Counted from the stretch's first letter, positions 52,034 through 61,585 are shown. The stretch: 64,000 nt of DNA from an uncultured Bacteroidota bacterium (GCA_903887415.1 CAISPO010000018.1:186001-250000), one strand, 5' to 3'. The notes: generated by a model not told the origin, from the sequence alone. Numbers and translations: made by a program.

Positions 52034-52966
52034 TTACTGATCCATGTATGCCAACCCGAATTTTTTGTAGGTTTTTGTGCTTTTATACGCAGGCTCCATT
52101 ATATCTGTACTGTTTTGGCTGCTTCTGCCGCCGCCACCGCGATGCATACCGCCGCCCATGCCCATTCCCATACCCATTCCGCCCATGCCACCAAAACCCA
52201 CACTGGGCCTGAATCCACTGCCGCCGCCATGATTTCCGCCGCCGCCCTGCTGCCCTGGGGGGCGTTTCATCGCTGTTGTCTCAAAACAAACGCTGATGGC
52301 TTTACCCTTATCAGCCCGCGTCAGCTGTGGCTTAAAGTAGAATGATTTAAAGGGAACCTTAGCTTCCCATACCAGCTCATTATCCGCATCCAGCCCTATG
52401 CGCACCATTATGCCGCACGTGTCGGTTTCCAGGATGGGAAACTGCAGGTTGCAGCTCTTAAATCCTTGCAGTGAGTATTCTTTTGCCCCATCAAGCGCTG
52501 CCCGCACCTTGTCTTCCAGTTCCATGCGCTGTTTTTGCTGGTGGTCAACGCCAAGTCCCTGCTGCCCCTCGCCCTGCACCTTCTGCCGCGGCGCCCGCTG
52601 TTCTTTTCCATCTGTGTTCGCAGGTATCGGGTAATTGATAGCGGTTTCCTCTCCCTTTTCACCTTTTCGGTCTATCCATACGGTAAGCCCTTCGCGCAGT
52701 ATTTTCAGTTGCGTAGCGGGGTCGCCGGTTTCCACAGTGATGTACAGGTTCTCTTTATCGTTAGATACCGCGTATCCGATCCCAGCCTTTTCATCATATT
52801 CAGGATATGGCGATGGCCAATCCTTGTTGCTGCCATCAATAGTTACCGGCTGTACCTGCCATATTCCCGGCAACCGTTTTGACTTTGAATGCTTCGAGCT
52901 GCTGCACGATAAAAAAGCAAAAACGGCGCCGAAAAATAACAGTGTTTGAAGAATATTCTTTTGCAT
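52034..52966 (-). CDS. Lipoprotein with CBM9/DOMON-like domain and Gly-Met-rich tail
   Basis: 310 residues. Lipoprotein signal with lipobox FAFLSC. Residues ~35-130 resemble a carbohydrate-binding family 9 or DOMON-type sandwich: VTIDGSNKDWPSP, GIGYAVSNDKENLYITVETGD, LTVWIDRKGEKGEE. A charged Gln-rich helix follows, then DTCGIMVRIGLDADNELVWEAKVPF. The last ~70 residues are extremely Gly/Met-rich (GGMGGMGMGMGMGGG, ending HRGGGG) before a short conserved-looking KFGLAYMDQ end. Probably outer-membrane anchored; function unknown. Confidence 0.7.
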   Translation of the reverse strand: MQKNILQTLLFFGAVFAFLSCSSSKHSKSKRLPGIWQVQPVTIDGSNKDWPSPYPEYDEKAGIGYAVSNDKENLYITVETGDPATQLKILREGLTVWIDRKGEKGEETAINYPIPANTDGKEQRAPRQKVQGEGQQGLGVDHQQKQRMELEDKVRAALDGAKEYSLQGFKSCNLQFPILETDTCGIMVRIGLDADNELVWEAKVPFKSFYFKPQLTRADKGKAISVCFETTAMKRPPGQQGGGGNHGGGSGFRPSVGFGGMGGMGMGMGMGGGMHRGGGGRSSQNSTDIMEPAYKSTKTYKKFGLAYMDQ

Positions 52967-52982
52967 AAAGAAAAAAGTATGG

Positions 52983-52990
52983 CAAAGTTA
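52983..52990 (-). promoter_or_regulatory. -7 promoter element of the CBM9-like lipoprotein gene
   Basis: Minus strand TAACTTTG matches TAnnTTTG, 17 bases before the ATG at 52966. Confidence 0.55.
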
Positions 52991-53182
52991 ATGCCCATGC
53001 GGGCAATTAGACAATTTGAAAAAGCTAAAGTTTAAGTATTTGTGGATGAAAGCACAGATTTCTGTTCTGCGCCTGTCGCGGGCAGCCTGTAAAGATACCG
53101 GATGAACAGGGTGCTTTTAAAACAAAAATGGGGTAAAACAGCAACCTTCATATCTTTATGGCTATTTCGCATTTTCCTGATT

Positions 53183-53713
53183 ATGAAAGAATACAAAAGC
53201 TCTCTTGATGTTGTGGCGCGGATTGTGCCGTGGTTCCTGCTTTTTATCGCTGTAATGATAGCTGTGCCGCTGTTTGTTAACTTTTCGACAGTTGGCATGG
53301 GGGCATTACCCACTCTTCTTCTCGGTCCGGTACTGATAATAGCGTTGTATATCTATATGTATATGCTGCAAACGCTTTCCATCAGTGTTGACGGCTATGC
53401 GATAACCATCAACAGGAAGATGAAACCCGTTACAATCCCTTTTTCTGAGATAACCTCCGTAAGAAAAGTAGATGACATGAGATTCGCGATCAGAACCTTT
53501 GGGAATGGCGGCGTATTCGGCTATACCGGGTATTTTTATAAAAAAGGTATAGGCAGTATGTTATGGTACTGTACCCAAAGGGCAAACTACATACTTATAG
53601 AAACGAAAGGTAAAAAGATCGTCATTACGCCGGATGATCCGGAAGGTTTTTTGAAAGACATTGCCGCGGTGAATCCATCGGTAGTTCCGGAATCCGAGGC
53701 GCCACAACCTTAA
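53183..53713 (+). CDS. Membrane protein with bacterial PH-like domain
   Basis: 176 residues from ATG 53183 (MKEYKSSLDVVAR); a frame from 53102 adds 27 residues that precede a candidate TATTTCGC promoter element. Two transmembrane helices (~12-32 and ~45-68) precede a cytoplasmic PH-like domain: LQTLSISVDGYAITINRKMKPVTIPFSEITSVRKVD, a pattern of bacterial PH domains where the 'I.....f..I..v....' helix-strand repeats. Function unknown. Its stop overlaps the convergent serine hydrolase end by four bases. Confidence 0.72.
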   Translation: MKEYKSSLDVVARIVPWFLLFIAVMIAVPLFVNFSTVGMGALPTLLLGPVLIIALYIYMYMLQTLSISVDGYAITINRKMKPVTIPFSEITSVRKVDDMRFAIRTFGNGGVFGYTGYFYKKGIGSMLWYCTQRANYILIETKGKKIVITPDDPEGFLKDIAAVNPSVVPESEAPQP

Positions 53714-54843
53714 TTTGCCCTGGCTATTTCTTTCATCAGCGCGGGCCATGCATGCAGTCCCTCTTTCTTGCCGAGCCGCACTATCACTATATTTTTCTCA
53801 GGATATACATAGATAAACTGGTCAAGGAGGCCGTCCGCAAAGAAATCGCCGGAAATGGCAGCGCTGCCATTTGCATTGCGGTCCAATGTATGCCACCATT
53901 GATAAGAGTAAAAACCACCGTTTTTGTTCTTTGCGTCAAGTGACTTTTTTACCCATTTTTCAGATATGATCTGCTTGCCGTTCCAGTTGCCGTTGTGCAG
54001 GTATAGCCTGCCAATTTTTGCGAAGTCCCTCGCCCGCGCGTTGAAGCAACAGAAGCCCTTTACCTCGCTGTCTTTTTTGCTGTCTATGCTCCAGGATGCA
54101 TCATACTCTGCGCCCAGGTAACGCCATACTTTTTCTTCCATATAGTCGGCCAGGTGCTTGTGTACTGCCCGCTCCACGATCATGGCCAGCAACTGGGAGT
54201 TTACACTTTTATATTTAAAACCCTGGTCCGGCGCTGTCTCTGTCTTCAGCTTCGTAATATACTTGTTCAGGTTCACGCCATAATAGTATTTCGCCACATC
54301 ACCGAATGGGTTTAGGTAGCCCTCGTTGAACCTGATCCCCGAGCGCATATTCAGCAAGTCTTCTATCGTTATCTTTTCAAATCCTGGCGCAGTCAGCTCC
54401 GGCAGGTATTTTGTGATCGGCTCATGTACATCTTTTATTGCTCCTTCGTCTATTGCTATGCCCAGCAGCATAGATACAAATGATTTAGCCATGGAAAAAG
54501 AAGGAACGATCGAAGACTCGGTATACCCCTGCCCATAATATTGATACAACACGGTATCATTCCTGATAACAATAAATGCAACTGTCTTTGTCTTATCAAG
54601 GAATGGCTGGAAGCTGTATTCTCTTTTCTTTACGGTGATCGTTGCCGGCAATTTTACAGAATCTTTATCATCCTTAGCGGTAAAAACAAAAGGCTGTCCC
54701 TGCTTACTGATGGCTATTTTTGGAAACTTCTTATAGTCCCGGATGTCGGCAAAATTATAGATAAAGAAGCGCACCACATGGCACGAGCAAAACAGGCTCA
54801 TGCCAAGCAGGAAACATAGTGCCAAACGATTTCGCCTTATCAT
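53710..54843 (-). CDS. Beta-lactamase-fold serine hydrolase lipoprotein
   Basis: 377 residues with a lipoprotein-like signal (LFCSC near residue 21). Class C/EstB family motifs: the SxxK nucleophile S117-K120 in FSMAKSFVS, the YxN-equivalent region FKYKSVNSQLLAMI, and a late FFADGLLDQFIYVYPEKNIVIVRLG segment. Members include esterases, DD-peptidases and 6-aminohexanoate-dimer-type hydrolases; antibiotic hydrolysis is not implied. It overlaps the upstream VOC gene by ATGA and ends tail-to-tail with the PH-like gene. Confidence 0.88.
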   Translation of the reverse strand: MIRRNRLALCFLLGMSLFCSCHVVRFFIYNFADIRDYKKFPKIAISKQGQPFVFTAKDDKDSVKLPATITVKKREYSFQPFLDKTKTVAFIVIRNDTVLYQYYGQGYTESSIVPSFSMAKSFVSMLLGIAIDEGAIKDVHEPITKYLPELTAPGFEKITIEDLLNMRSGIRFNEGYLNPFGDVAKYYYGVNLNKYITKLKTETAPDQGFKYKSVNSQLLAMIVERAVHKHLADYMEEKVWRYLGAEYDASWSIDSKKDSEVKGFCCFNARARDFAKIGRLYLHNGNWNGKQIISEKWVKKSLDAKNKNGGFYSYQWWHTLDRNANGSAAISGDFFADGLLDQFIYVYPEKNIVIVRLGKKEGLHAWPALMKEIARAN

Positions 54844-55217
54844 CCGGGAAGTTTAAAATGCGGGTTGCAAATAACCCCAAAAGGATTGCCCCAAGGGTCA
54901 CGTACTGCGGCTACTACTATGCCATCGCCCACATCCATTGGCTGTTCCAATTCGGTTGCGCCATTTGCCAGTAAGTCAGCCCATGCAGTGTTTACATCAT
55001 CCACACCCCAGTAGGTGACAACATTGACCGCATCAGATCCATCCGGGCTGCTTTCTGGTTGCAGGCCCAGTTCATAACCAGCTACATTAAAGCCTACATA
55101 AAATGGCTCATCAAAATAAGGCTGTATGCCCAGAATCTTGCTGTACCATTCTTTCGCCTTGCTTAGGTCGCTTACTTTAATGCCCAGTGTCCGAAGGCCT
55201 TTAAGATTTAATGCCAT
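54840..55217 (-). CDS. VOC (glyoxalase/bleomycin-resistance fold) protein
   Basis: 125 residues with the vicinal-oxygen-chelate pattern: LRTLGIKVSDLSKAKEWYSKILGIQPYFD at the start, a middle YWGVDDVNTAWADLLANGATE, and VRDPWGNPFGVICNPHF at the end. It would bind a metal and a small substrate; some members are only binding proteins. The stop overlaps the serine hydrolase start (ATGA), and the start lies four bases after the DUF885 gene, so the three form an operon. Confidence 0.85.
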   Translation of the reverse strand: MALNLKGLRTLGIKVSDLSKAKEWYSKILGIQPYFDEPFYVGFNVAGYELGLQPESSPDGSDAVNVVTYWGVDDVNTAWADLLANGATELEQPMDVGDGIVVAAVRDPWGNPFGVICNPHFKLPG

Positions 55218-55221
55218 GGTT

Positions 55222-56991
55222 CTATTTTTTATCGTGCTGCATTAATTGTTTAATATACTTCACCGGCGCGCTCCCATAACTCAGGAATTGCTCATGAAAT
55301 TTCTTCAGGTTGAATTTAGCGCCCATCGATTGCTTCAGGCTTTCCCGGAGATCGTATATCTCGGTATAGCCCGTAAAATAACAATCAAGCTGCACTTGCG
55401 TCACAGATACCCGGTTCCACTTTCCTTCGGCCTCTGCCTGCTGCTGAAATGCTTCGTTTACCAGCAGGTTCATAGCATCTTCCTTGCTCATATTTTTGGT
55501 ATGCACGCTATAGTCAAGTATGGTGTTGCAGGTGCTGCGCAGGTTCCATTTGTAGTACATTAGCCACATTTCCGGCGAGGCTTCTGTTGAGTTCACGCCT
55601 TGATCGCCGTCATAGCCATTCTCCAGCATCATGCGCTCTCCATACACAGCCCAGCCTTCTATCATGGCATTGTTGCCCAGTATTGATTTTATGATGCTTG
55701 GCGACTGGTTGGCATAAACCAGTTGTGTATAGTGGCCAGGTATCGCTTCGTGAATGTTGAGTATCTGCAGTATGTAGTGATTGTATTCCCGCAGGTAGCT
55801 TTCGGCTTTGTCTTTGTCCCAGCCGCTGAGGCTGCCCACATTGTAGTAGGTGTTCCCGTTCTTGTCATAAGGGCCGGGCGCGTTTATAGATGCGCCGGCC
55901 ACCCCTGCCATGTATCCAGGCTCCTTGCGCACCACCAGCGGTTTTGAAGGGTCTATATAGATGAGGTCTTTGTTCTTGATAAACGCAACAAGCTCAGGCA
56001 ACTGATGCTCTATAGCCGCCTGGAAAGAGTCCGCCTGCACATGGTTCAGCGAAAGCACATCGATCATCTGCCTTATCGCTGCTAACCGGTCTCCGGGCAT
56101 GGGCTTACCAGCCATGTATTTCGGCCATAGCTTCGAGGTAATGTCGTGCATCTTCACCAGCAGCTCATCCTTATGCTGTTGTGCCTTCTTGAATATCTCA
56201 TCTGCGGTATAACCTGATTGTATCTCGTACTCAAATTTTTTCGCGTACAGCTCTTTGCCTAGCCGGAAACTGCGAGGGTTAGGGTTTGGCAGTTTCCCCA
56301 GCCAGGAGGTATAGCGCTTTATTGCCGACACAACCTGGGTGGCTCGCTCCTTTATTGCCGCTTGCTCTGTGTCCGGCAGTGTTGACTTTTTAAGGGCCTC
56401 GTTAAGATCATCTGTAAATACCGAAAGGCCGCCTGAGTTTTGCTCCATGGCCAGTATGGTATGCTCCTTTGTCGGGTTTTTAATATTGTGCTTCGCCGCG
56501 CTGTAATAGTCCGATACCGCGCCCATTCTTACATAGAAGTTGCGCAGGCGGCTGTTAAGATCGGCATAGTCATTGCCCAGCATATTGGCAAAGCTCTCTG
56601 ATACATTGTACGATGCAGGGTTCCATTCATAAGCCTTCTCTTCGGTAATGCCCCACTGTGCATATTTCAATTGGTTCTCTATAAGGTAGTAGTCTATTTT
56701 ATTCAGGTCGGATAGTTCCGCCAGTTTGAATTTTTTAAGTGAATCCAGGTGCGCCCTGCAAAAAGAAAGCTCGTTGTTCCTAGATGCATCGTCGGGTATC
56801 AACAGCACGGAGTCATACTTATGATAGCCCACGCTGCTGGCCCACGACGGATAAACCTTCCACAATTCCAACACAAAATTTTCTTTGTAGCTGTCAAAAC
56901 GGGCATTCGCATCTGCCGGCAGTTTTGCGTTTGTTGTTTCCATGCAAATCAGTATAAAAAAGCAAAGGAGTATGGAGGTTCTTTTTATCAT
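55222..56991 (-). CDS. DUF885 family secreted metallopeptidase-like protein
   Basis: 589 residues. Signal peptide MIKRTSILLCFFILICMETTNA-type, so periplasmic. DUF885 landmarks: LNKIDYYLIENQLKYAQW near the start, FEYEIQSGYTADEIF and KKAQQHKDEL in the middle, and a zinc-type HExxxH-like motif in LNIHEAIPGHYTQL, then EGWAVYGERMMLENGY with a Glu, as in M32-like carboxypeptidases. Family members are poorly characterised, probable peptidases. First gene of a DUF885-VOC-serine hydrolase operon. Confidence 0.9.
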   Translation of the reverse strand: MIKRTSILLCFFILICMETTNAKLPADANARFDSYKENFVLELWKVYPSWASSVGYHKYDSVLLIPDDASRNNELSFCRAHLDSLKKFKLAELSDLNKIDYYLIENQLKYAQWGITEEKAYEWNPASYNVSESFANMLGNDYADLNSRLRNFYVRMGAVSDYYSAAKHNIKNPTKEHTILAMEQNSGGLSVFTDDLNEALKKSTLPDTEQAAIKERATQVVSAIKRYTSWLGKLPNPNPRSFRLGKELYAKKFEYEIQSGYTADEIFKKAQQHKDELLVKMHDITSKLWPKYMAGKPMPGDRLAAIRQMIDVLSLNHVQADSFQAAIEHQLPELVAFIKNKDLIYIDPSKPLVVRKEPGYMAGVAGASINAPGPYDKNGNTYYNVGSLSGWDKDKAESYLREYNHYILQILNIHEAIPGHYTQLVYANQSPSIIKSILGNNAMIEGWAVYGERMMLENGYDGDQGVNSTEASPEMWLMYYKWNLRSTCNTILDYSVHTKNMSKEDAMNLLVNEAFQQQAEAEGKWNRVSVTQVQLDCYFTGYTEIYDLRESLKQSMGAKFNLKKFHEQFLSYGSAPVKYIKQLMQHDKK

Positions 56992-57163
56992 GTTCTATTT
57001 TTTTAAGACCGGTATCACACGTTTGTCATGCTGACGCAGGAAGCATCTGTACTTGTGCAAGGCAAATCATTATGATGAGGTTTAAGGCGAATTTAATTAG
57101 TAGGCTTACTTATGAATTTATTCGTTGGCAGCGCGGCTTACTTAAAACACCTCTTAACAATCC

Positions 57164-58330
57164 TCAGATCCCCCGCCGCTTAATTTCTTTTTTTATCAGC
57201 GACAGCTCGCGGCCTGTTTGACCGGCTACAGATGTATTTTCCTGCGCACGGCGCATCAGGTAGGGGATCACGTCTTTCACCGGGCCATAGGGCAGGTACT
57301 TGGCTACATGGTAGCCTTCATGCGAGAGGTTGAAAGAGATATTGTCGCTCATGCCGTAAAGCTGGGAGAAGAATACCTTTTCGGTATTCACCGGTATGTT
57401 ATGGTCCAGCATGTCTTTAGCAGCTTTCAGGCAACTGGCTTCATTATGGGTGCCTATGAACAGCGACAGGCCATCCAGGTGCTGCATACAGAAATGCACT
57501 GCTTCGTCATAGTCGCGGTCGGTTGCCGCTTTGTCGGGCTGTATAGGGGAAGGATACCCTTTTTCGGCAGCCCTGGTGCGCTCTTTTTCCATATAGGCCC
57601 CGCGCACTAATTTTGCGCCTAGCTGGTAGCCCTTTGTTTTAGCTATTTCATAAGATTCTTTAAGAAAAACAAGCCTGTTGTGCCTGTATAGCTGAAAAGT
57701 GTTAAATACAATAGCTTTCTGCTTGTTATAACGTTCCATCATCTTGTCGGTAAGGTCGTCCACCGGCTTTTGTATCCAGCTCTCTTCGGCGTCCACCAGC
57801 ACCATGATATTGCTATCGGATGCTGCTTTGCATACCTGGTCTATACGGTTATATACCCGTTGCCAGGCAGCATCCTCATCCGCGGTCAGTGATGTGCCGG
57901 CATGTATTTTCTCCAAAAGGGAAAAATAAGCGAAACCGGTTATTTTAAGGCTTATAAAGGGGATGTTCTTTCCGGAAGCGGCGTATTTTATAGCCTTTAT
58001 AAATTCCGGTACCGCTTTATCGAAGTCATCTTCGCTTTCCTTGCCCTCTACACCATAATCAAGAATGGTATTAATGCCATACTTTCCGATCACAGCAGCC
58101 GTTTTAGCTGCATCTTCCATGGTCTCGCCGCCGCAGAAGTGGTCGAACAGGGTGCTTTTAATAATGCCTTTTACCGGCAAGTGCAGCGATAAAGCCAGGC
58201 TGGTCATTTTTATGCCTATGTTCGTGAGCATTGGGGAGCTCATGGACGAGAACAGGAAACGGGCATGTTTTAGTTCTTTATTGCTGCGGTATTGGAAGGC
58301 TACTTCGGTATTGTCAAACTCTGGAAGCAT
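57164..58330 (-). CDS. Proline dehydrogenase
   Basis: 388 residues, stand-alone PRODH domain without the C-terminal P5C dehydrogenase of PutA. FAD-barrel signatures: INTILDYGVEGKESEDD, SLKITGFAYFSLLEKI, MVLVDAEESWIQKPVD, FNTFQLYRHNRLVFLKES, GAKLVRGAYMEKER, GTHNEASC, and the substrate-binding end YLPYGPVKDVIPYLMRRAQENTS. It oxidises proline to P5C, passing electrons to quinone. The product is used by the enzyme encoded at 13881-15515. It has its own TACATTTG element. The 172-base gap 56992-57163 downstream shows no gene. Confidence 0.95.
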   Translation of the reverse strand: MLPEFDNTEVAFQYRSNKELKHARFLFSSMSSPMLTNIGIKMTSLALSLHLPVKGIIKSTLFDHFCGGETMEDAAKTAAVIGKYGINTILDYGVEGKESEDDFDKAVPEFIKAIKYAASGKNIPFISLKITGFAYFSLLEKIHAGTSLTADEDAAWQRVYNRIDQVCKAASDSNIMVLVDAEESWIQKPVDDLTDKMMERYNKQKAIVFNTFQLYRHNRLVFLKESYEIAKTKGYQLGAKLVRGAYMEKERTRAAEKGYPSPIQPDKAATDRDYDEAVHFCMQHLDGLSLFIGTHNEASCLKAAKDMLDHNIPVNTEKVFFSQLYGMSDNISFNLSHEGYHVAKYLPYGPVKDVIPYLMRRAQENTSVAGQTGRELSLIKKEIKRRGI

Positions 58331-58373
58331 AATGAAAATTAAAGGCGCCGGAATTTCCTGCCAGGCCGGGATG

Positions 58374-58381
58374 CAAATGTA
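58374..58381 (-). promoter_or_regulatory. -7 promoter element of the proline dehydrogenase gene
   Basis: Minus strand TACATTTG matches TAnnTTTG, 43 bases before the ATG at 58330. Confidence 0.5.
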
Positions 58382-58553
58382 ATACCAAATAGATTTTTAA
58401 AGCCATATCCGGCAATTGCTTTTTTCAGCACCGAAAGCCGGAAAATATAAAAAAACTCGTGTGCGCAATAATTTTTGCCAAAAATTGTTATTTAATTAAT
58501 GAAAACCCCTTACCTTTACGCGAACCATTTATTATCTTAAAAAATCCCAAAAA

Positions 58554-60008
58554 ATGAAAAAATTACTTTTACTCTTAGCGGCAACCGGCGCAATGTACAA
58601 TGCCGGTGCACAGGCCCTCACCCACAGCGGCCCATTCCTTCCGATGAAGACCAAAGCAGACCATGCCATACAACCGGTAAGGTCAAGTTCTATCGGTCAG
58701 CATCATCATGCTCAGCCAAAAAATGATGAAAAAACAACCTCCACATTCAGCCTTTGGTATGAATATGCTGTGTACATGAATACAACAGGTACTGTAGCTG
58801 CATCGTTCCCCTATATGTGGAATGATACGTCTTCGCTTGATGCTTATGGCAATGGCAGCGGCGGTATCGAGTACGATCACAATACCATGGTTTGTATCGG
58901 CACCACATTTGACCCGTATTTTGCCGGCTGGGGAAGCGCTTACAGTGCGTCTGCTGTTTTGTCTCCTACTCAGGCATATACTATAGACTCCGTAGCTGTT
59001 TATGGTGCTTATGGCACTAACCCTGCGAAAACTGGTGTTGTGGACACGCTTATTATAGGCTACTTATATGGTACAGGTTATCATTGGCGCGGCGGCGCAC
59101 CTAGCTCTGATGTGTTTGAAAGTGAATTTGATAATTCATTCGCTTCGTCAGTTCTTTCTGACTATTCTGTAGCAAGCACGGACACTTTATGGTTTCCGGA
59201 AATGATCTATGATAGTGTAACCAATACTGCCAATGGCCTTACATATGGCGAGCAGAAAGTATTGCTTCGCAACGCTTCGGGCGTAGGTACCAATAATTAT
59301 TTTGGCTGGTATGATACCCTCAATGGCGGCACTAACTTTAAGGAAATTGGTCTCACCACACCTATTAATGTGCCTGCAGGTGATGTTGTTGGTTTTTCAA
59401 TTACCTTTAAGACCGGCGACCCATCCTACAATCCTGCTACACTCACTTTAGATACAGTATTTGCTACAGACGGCTCTACTTATGCTAAATATAATTACAA
59501 CATGTGGCGCCCGGAGTTAGTTAACTACGGTACAGCAACCACTCCGTTGTTCTGGACATACAATCCTGCGGATCTTAACGGTGGCTTGTTCAAAGAACTG
59601 CCAAATTACCAGAATGGCTGGGATAACTTATTCCTTCCTAACTATGCATGGACCAGCGGCGGTAATGCAAGTAACTTGCAATATCCTACAATAGACTACC
59701 ATCTTACTGCTACAACAACAACTACTTCAACAGCTACTCCAGCTATAAAGACTGCGGCAAACCAGGTGAAGGTATATCCTAACCCTGCTTCTAATGTAGT
59801 TACTGTTGCTTACAAATTGGGCGCAGCTGCTAACGTATCTGTAACGCTTACAGATATGCTGGGCCAGGTAGTTGTTACTCAGAATATTGACAACAGCAGC
59901 GAGGGTAAAGCTACGATCAACACATCTGGTCTTGCAGCCGGTATTTATCTTTATACTGTTATTGCTAACGGCGAGCACACTACAGGGCGCGTTGTTATTT
60001 CGCACTAA
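58554..60008 (+). CDS. Type IX secretion cargo protein, first of a tandem pair
   Basis: 484 residues. Signal peptide (MKKLLLLLAATGAMYNAGAQ). The C-terminal ~80 residues are a type A sorting domain: VKVYPNPASNVVTVAYKL, VSVTLTDMLGQVV, LAAGIYLYTVIANGEHTTGRVVISH. It is therefore exported through the T9SS and probably attached or released at the surface. The ~370-residue body has aromatic/Asp-rich strands (YMWNDTSSLDAYGNG, FDPYFAGWGSAYS) but no family I recognise. A candidate TACCTTTA element is at 58511-58518. A paralog follows. Confidence 0.88.
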   Translation: MKKLLLLLAATGAMYNAGAQALTHSGPFLPMKTKADHAIQPVRSSSIGQHHHAQPKNDEKTTSTFSLWYEYAVYMNTTGTVAASFPYMWNDTSSLDAYGNGSGGIEYDHNTMVCIGTTFDPYFAGWGSAYSASAVLSPTQAYTIDSVAVYGAYGTNPAKTGVVDTLIIGYLYGTGYHWRGGAPSSDVFESEFDNSFASSVLSDYSVASTDTLWFPEMIYDSVTNTANGLTYGEQKVLLRNASGVGTNNYFGWYDTLNGGTNFKEIGLTTPINVPAGDVVGFSITFKTGDPSYNPATLTLDTVFATDGSTYAKYNYNMWRPELVNYGTATTPLFWTYNPADLNGGLFKELPNYQNGWDNLFLPNYAWTSGGNASNLQYPTIDYHLTATTTTTSTATPAIKTAANQVKVYPNPASNVVTVAYKLGAAANVSVTLTDMLGQVVVTQNIDNSSEGKATINTSGLAAGIYLYTVIANGEHTTGRVVISH

Positions 60009-60029
60009 CATTAATTTGAAAATTTTTAT

Positions 60030-60057
60030 AAAAGGGCGGCATTTTTGCCGCCCTTTT
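60030..60057 (+). terminator. Rho-independent terminator
   Basis: AAAAGGGCGGC (60030-60040) pairs perfectly with GCCGCCCTTTT (60047-60057) around ATTTTT; 22 bases after the first T9SS cargo gene. Confidence 0.9.
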
Positions 60058-60139
60058 GCATTGGGGGCATTGCCATCGGTCCTGGGGTTATATATCGGGG
60101 TAATTTTCTGAAAGCTGCTCGATCTTCATTTAATCGTTT

Positions 60140-60147
60140 TATCTTTA
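60140..60147 (+). promoter_or_regulatory. Candidate -7 element of the second T9SS cargo gene
   Basis: TATCTTTA, one base off TAnnTTTG, 15 bases before the ATG at 60163. With the upstream terminator it suggests independent transcription of the two paralogs. Confidence 0.45.
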
Positions 60148-60162
60148 TACCAAACCAAATAT

Positions 60163-61542
60163 ATGAAAAAACTACTTTTACTCTTATCAGCCGCTGCCAT
60201 AACCTGCGCTGCGGATGCCCAGCAAAGAGCTCAAAGCATATTATTCAGCGACAACACCGGCCGTATAGCCACAGCTACTCAACCCCCAATGGTTGGCGCA
60301 ACCACAACCCTGGGCCATCTGCGGGGAGCGTCAGGCAATGCCAGGACAACTTCTACCCCAACCAGCAGATGGTATAAGTACACAGATTATCTTACTGCCA
60401 ACTACACTACGGCTGTTTCCGGCACATACCTGTGGAATGATACCACATCTGTAGATGTTTATACTGGCGCTACCGGCAATGAGTATCTTTTTAATACTAT
60501 TGTATCTGTAGGGCTTGTCTGCGATCCCTTTGTAGCTGGCTGGAATGACCCGCTCGCCTATCCCGGTGAGATGGAACTGACCACCGGAAGCGATTATACC
60601 ATTGATACCGTATATATTCATGGTACGTACTACCGCAATGACGCAAAACCAGACCCGGTGGATACGCTGAACCTGGCGCTGATATACGGAGATGGATCAT
60701 TGTCCTCCGATCTTCATGCTGTGGCTCGTGACACAATAGGCAATCAATGGATATATACGGAGTATGGTGTCGATACCCTGCATTATATAAGGATGCCGTA
60801 TGACAGCGTTGACAACCGAGCCGATACCTTCCAGGGCGGTATAACGCCTGTGCTTAGCCAGCTATTATTAAAATCCGGAGATACAGCGCTCAATTATGAG
60901 GCATACATCCCTATGTCCATCAGCGTACCGGCAGGCGGCAACATGCCGGCCCTCTCCCTGACATTTAAAAGCGGAGATGCTTCATTTACTTTTGGTGATA
61001 CCGTATTTACAGGCGTTACAGGCGCTCTGTATAAATATGGTATGTTCCGGCCGGCGTGCGTTTACCAGACTTCAGGCGGAACGACAGCGACTTTCCCAGC
61101 AAACACCTCATCAGATCAAAACCAGGGGCAATTCAGATATGGCGGGTACAACGCGCCGCACCATCTTTATACCCCGCAGTGGTTCTGGACATCAGGCGCA
61201 GGCGGCGCCGCTCAGCTTCAGTACCCTGACTTTGCATTTCATGTTAACTGCGCAACCTGTGATGTGGGGACGAAAAACCTGCAGCAGCCGGTGACAGCGG
61301 CAACCGCTGTTCCTAACCCGGTGAATAACCTGGTAAGCATCAACTTCACTTTAGCGACGGCTGCTGATGTTGCCGTGTCGCTCACAAACGTTATAGGCCG
61401 GGTAGTGGCTGTTGAAAATATGGCTAACGTAAGCAGCGGTAAGGCTTCATTCAATACATCCGCGATGCCGGCAGGTGTTTATTTTTATACTGTAACAGCG
61501 AATGGCGAGCGCAAAACAGGCCGTGTGGTAATTGCGCATTAA
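60163..61542 (+). CDS. Type IX secretion cargo protein, second of a tandem pair
   Basis: 459 residues. Signal peptide (MKKLLLLLSAAAITCAADAQ). It shares the order of features with its upstream neighbour: a WYKYTDY/WYEYAVY strand, YLWNDTTSVDVYTG, a CDPFVAGWND segment, TIDTVYIHGTYY, and the type A sorting domain AVPNPVNNLVSINFTL, AVSLTNVIGRVV, MPAGVYFYTVTANGERKTGRVVIAH. The body has no family I recognise. The pair clearly arose by duplication and has since diverged strongly, more in the body than at the ends. Confidence 0.88.
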   Translation: MKKLLLLLSAAAITCAADAQQRAQSILFSDNTGRIATATQPPMVGATTTLGHLRGASGNARTTSTPTSRWYKYTDYLTANYTTAVSGTYLWNDTTSVDVYTGATGNEYLFNTIVSVGLVCDPFVAGWNDPLAYPGEMELTTGSDYTIDTVYIHGTYYRNDAKPDPVDTLNLALIYGDGSLSSDLHAVARDTIGNQWIYTEYGVDTLHYIRMPYDSVDNRADTFQGGITPVLSQLLLKSGDTALNYEAYIPMSISVPAGGNMPALSLTFKSGDASFTFGDTVFTGVTGALYKYGMFRPACVYQTSGGTTATFPANTSSDQNQGQFRYGGYNAPHHLYTPQWFWTSGAGGAAQLQYPDFAFHVNCATCDVGTKNLQQPVTAATAVPNPVNNLVSINFTLATAADVAVSLTNVIGRVVAVENMANVSSGKASFNTSAMPAGVYFYTVTANGERKTGRVVIAH

Positions 61543-61585
61543 GGTAGCTTAGGTTCATATGTAGTTTTTTTCTAAAATTTTAGTT

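Noticed and set aside
52130-52260. Gly/Met repeat as a DNA repeat array
   Set aside because: The repetition follows codons of the lipoprotein's tail and does not extend beyond the gene.
53032-53313. 93-codon minus-strand frame upstream of the PH-like gene
   Set aside because: It lies opposite the start of the PH-like gene and has no domain or signal features.
53710-54843. Antibiotic-resistance beta-lactamase
   Set aside because: The SxxK and YxN-type motifs belong to the EstB/class C-like serine hydrolase family, and it is a lipoprotein in an operon with a VOC protein and DUF885. Resistance is not supported.
54840-55217. Bleomycin-resistance protein
   Set aside because: The VOC fold is shared by many enzymes and binding proteins; nothing specific to resistance is visible.
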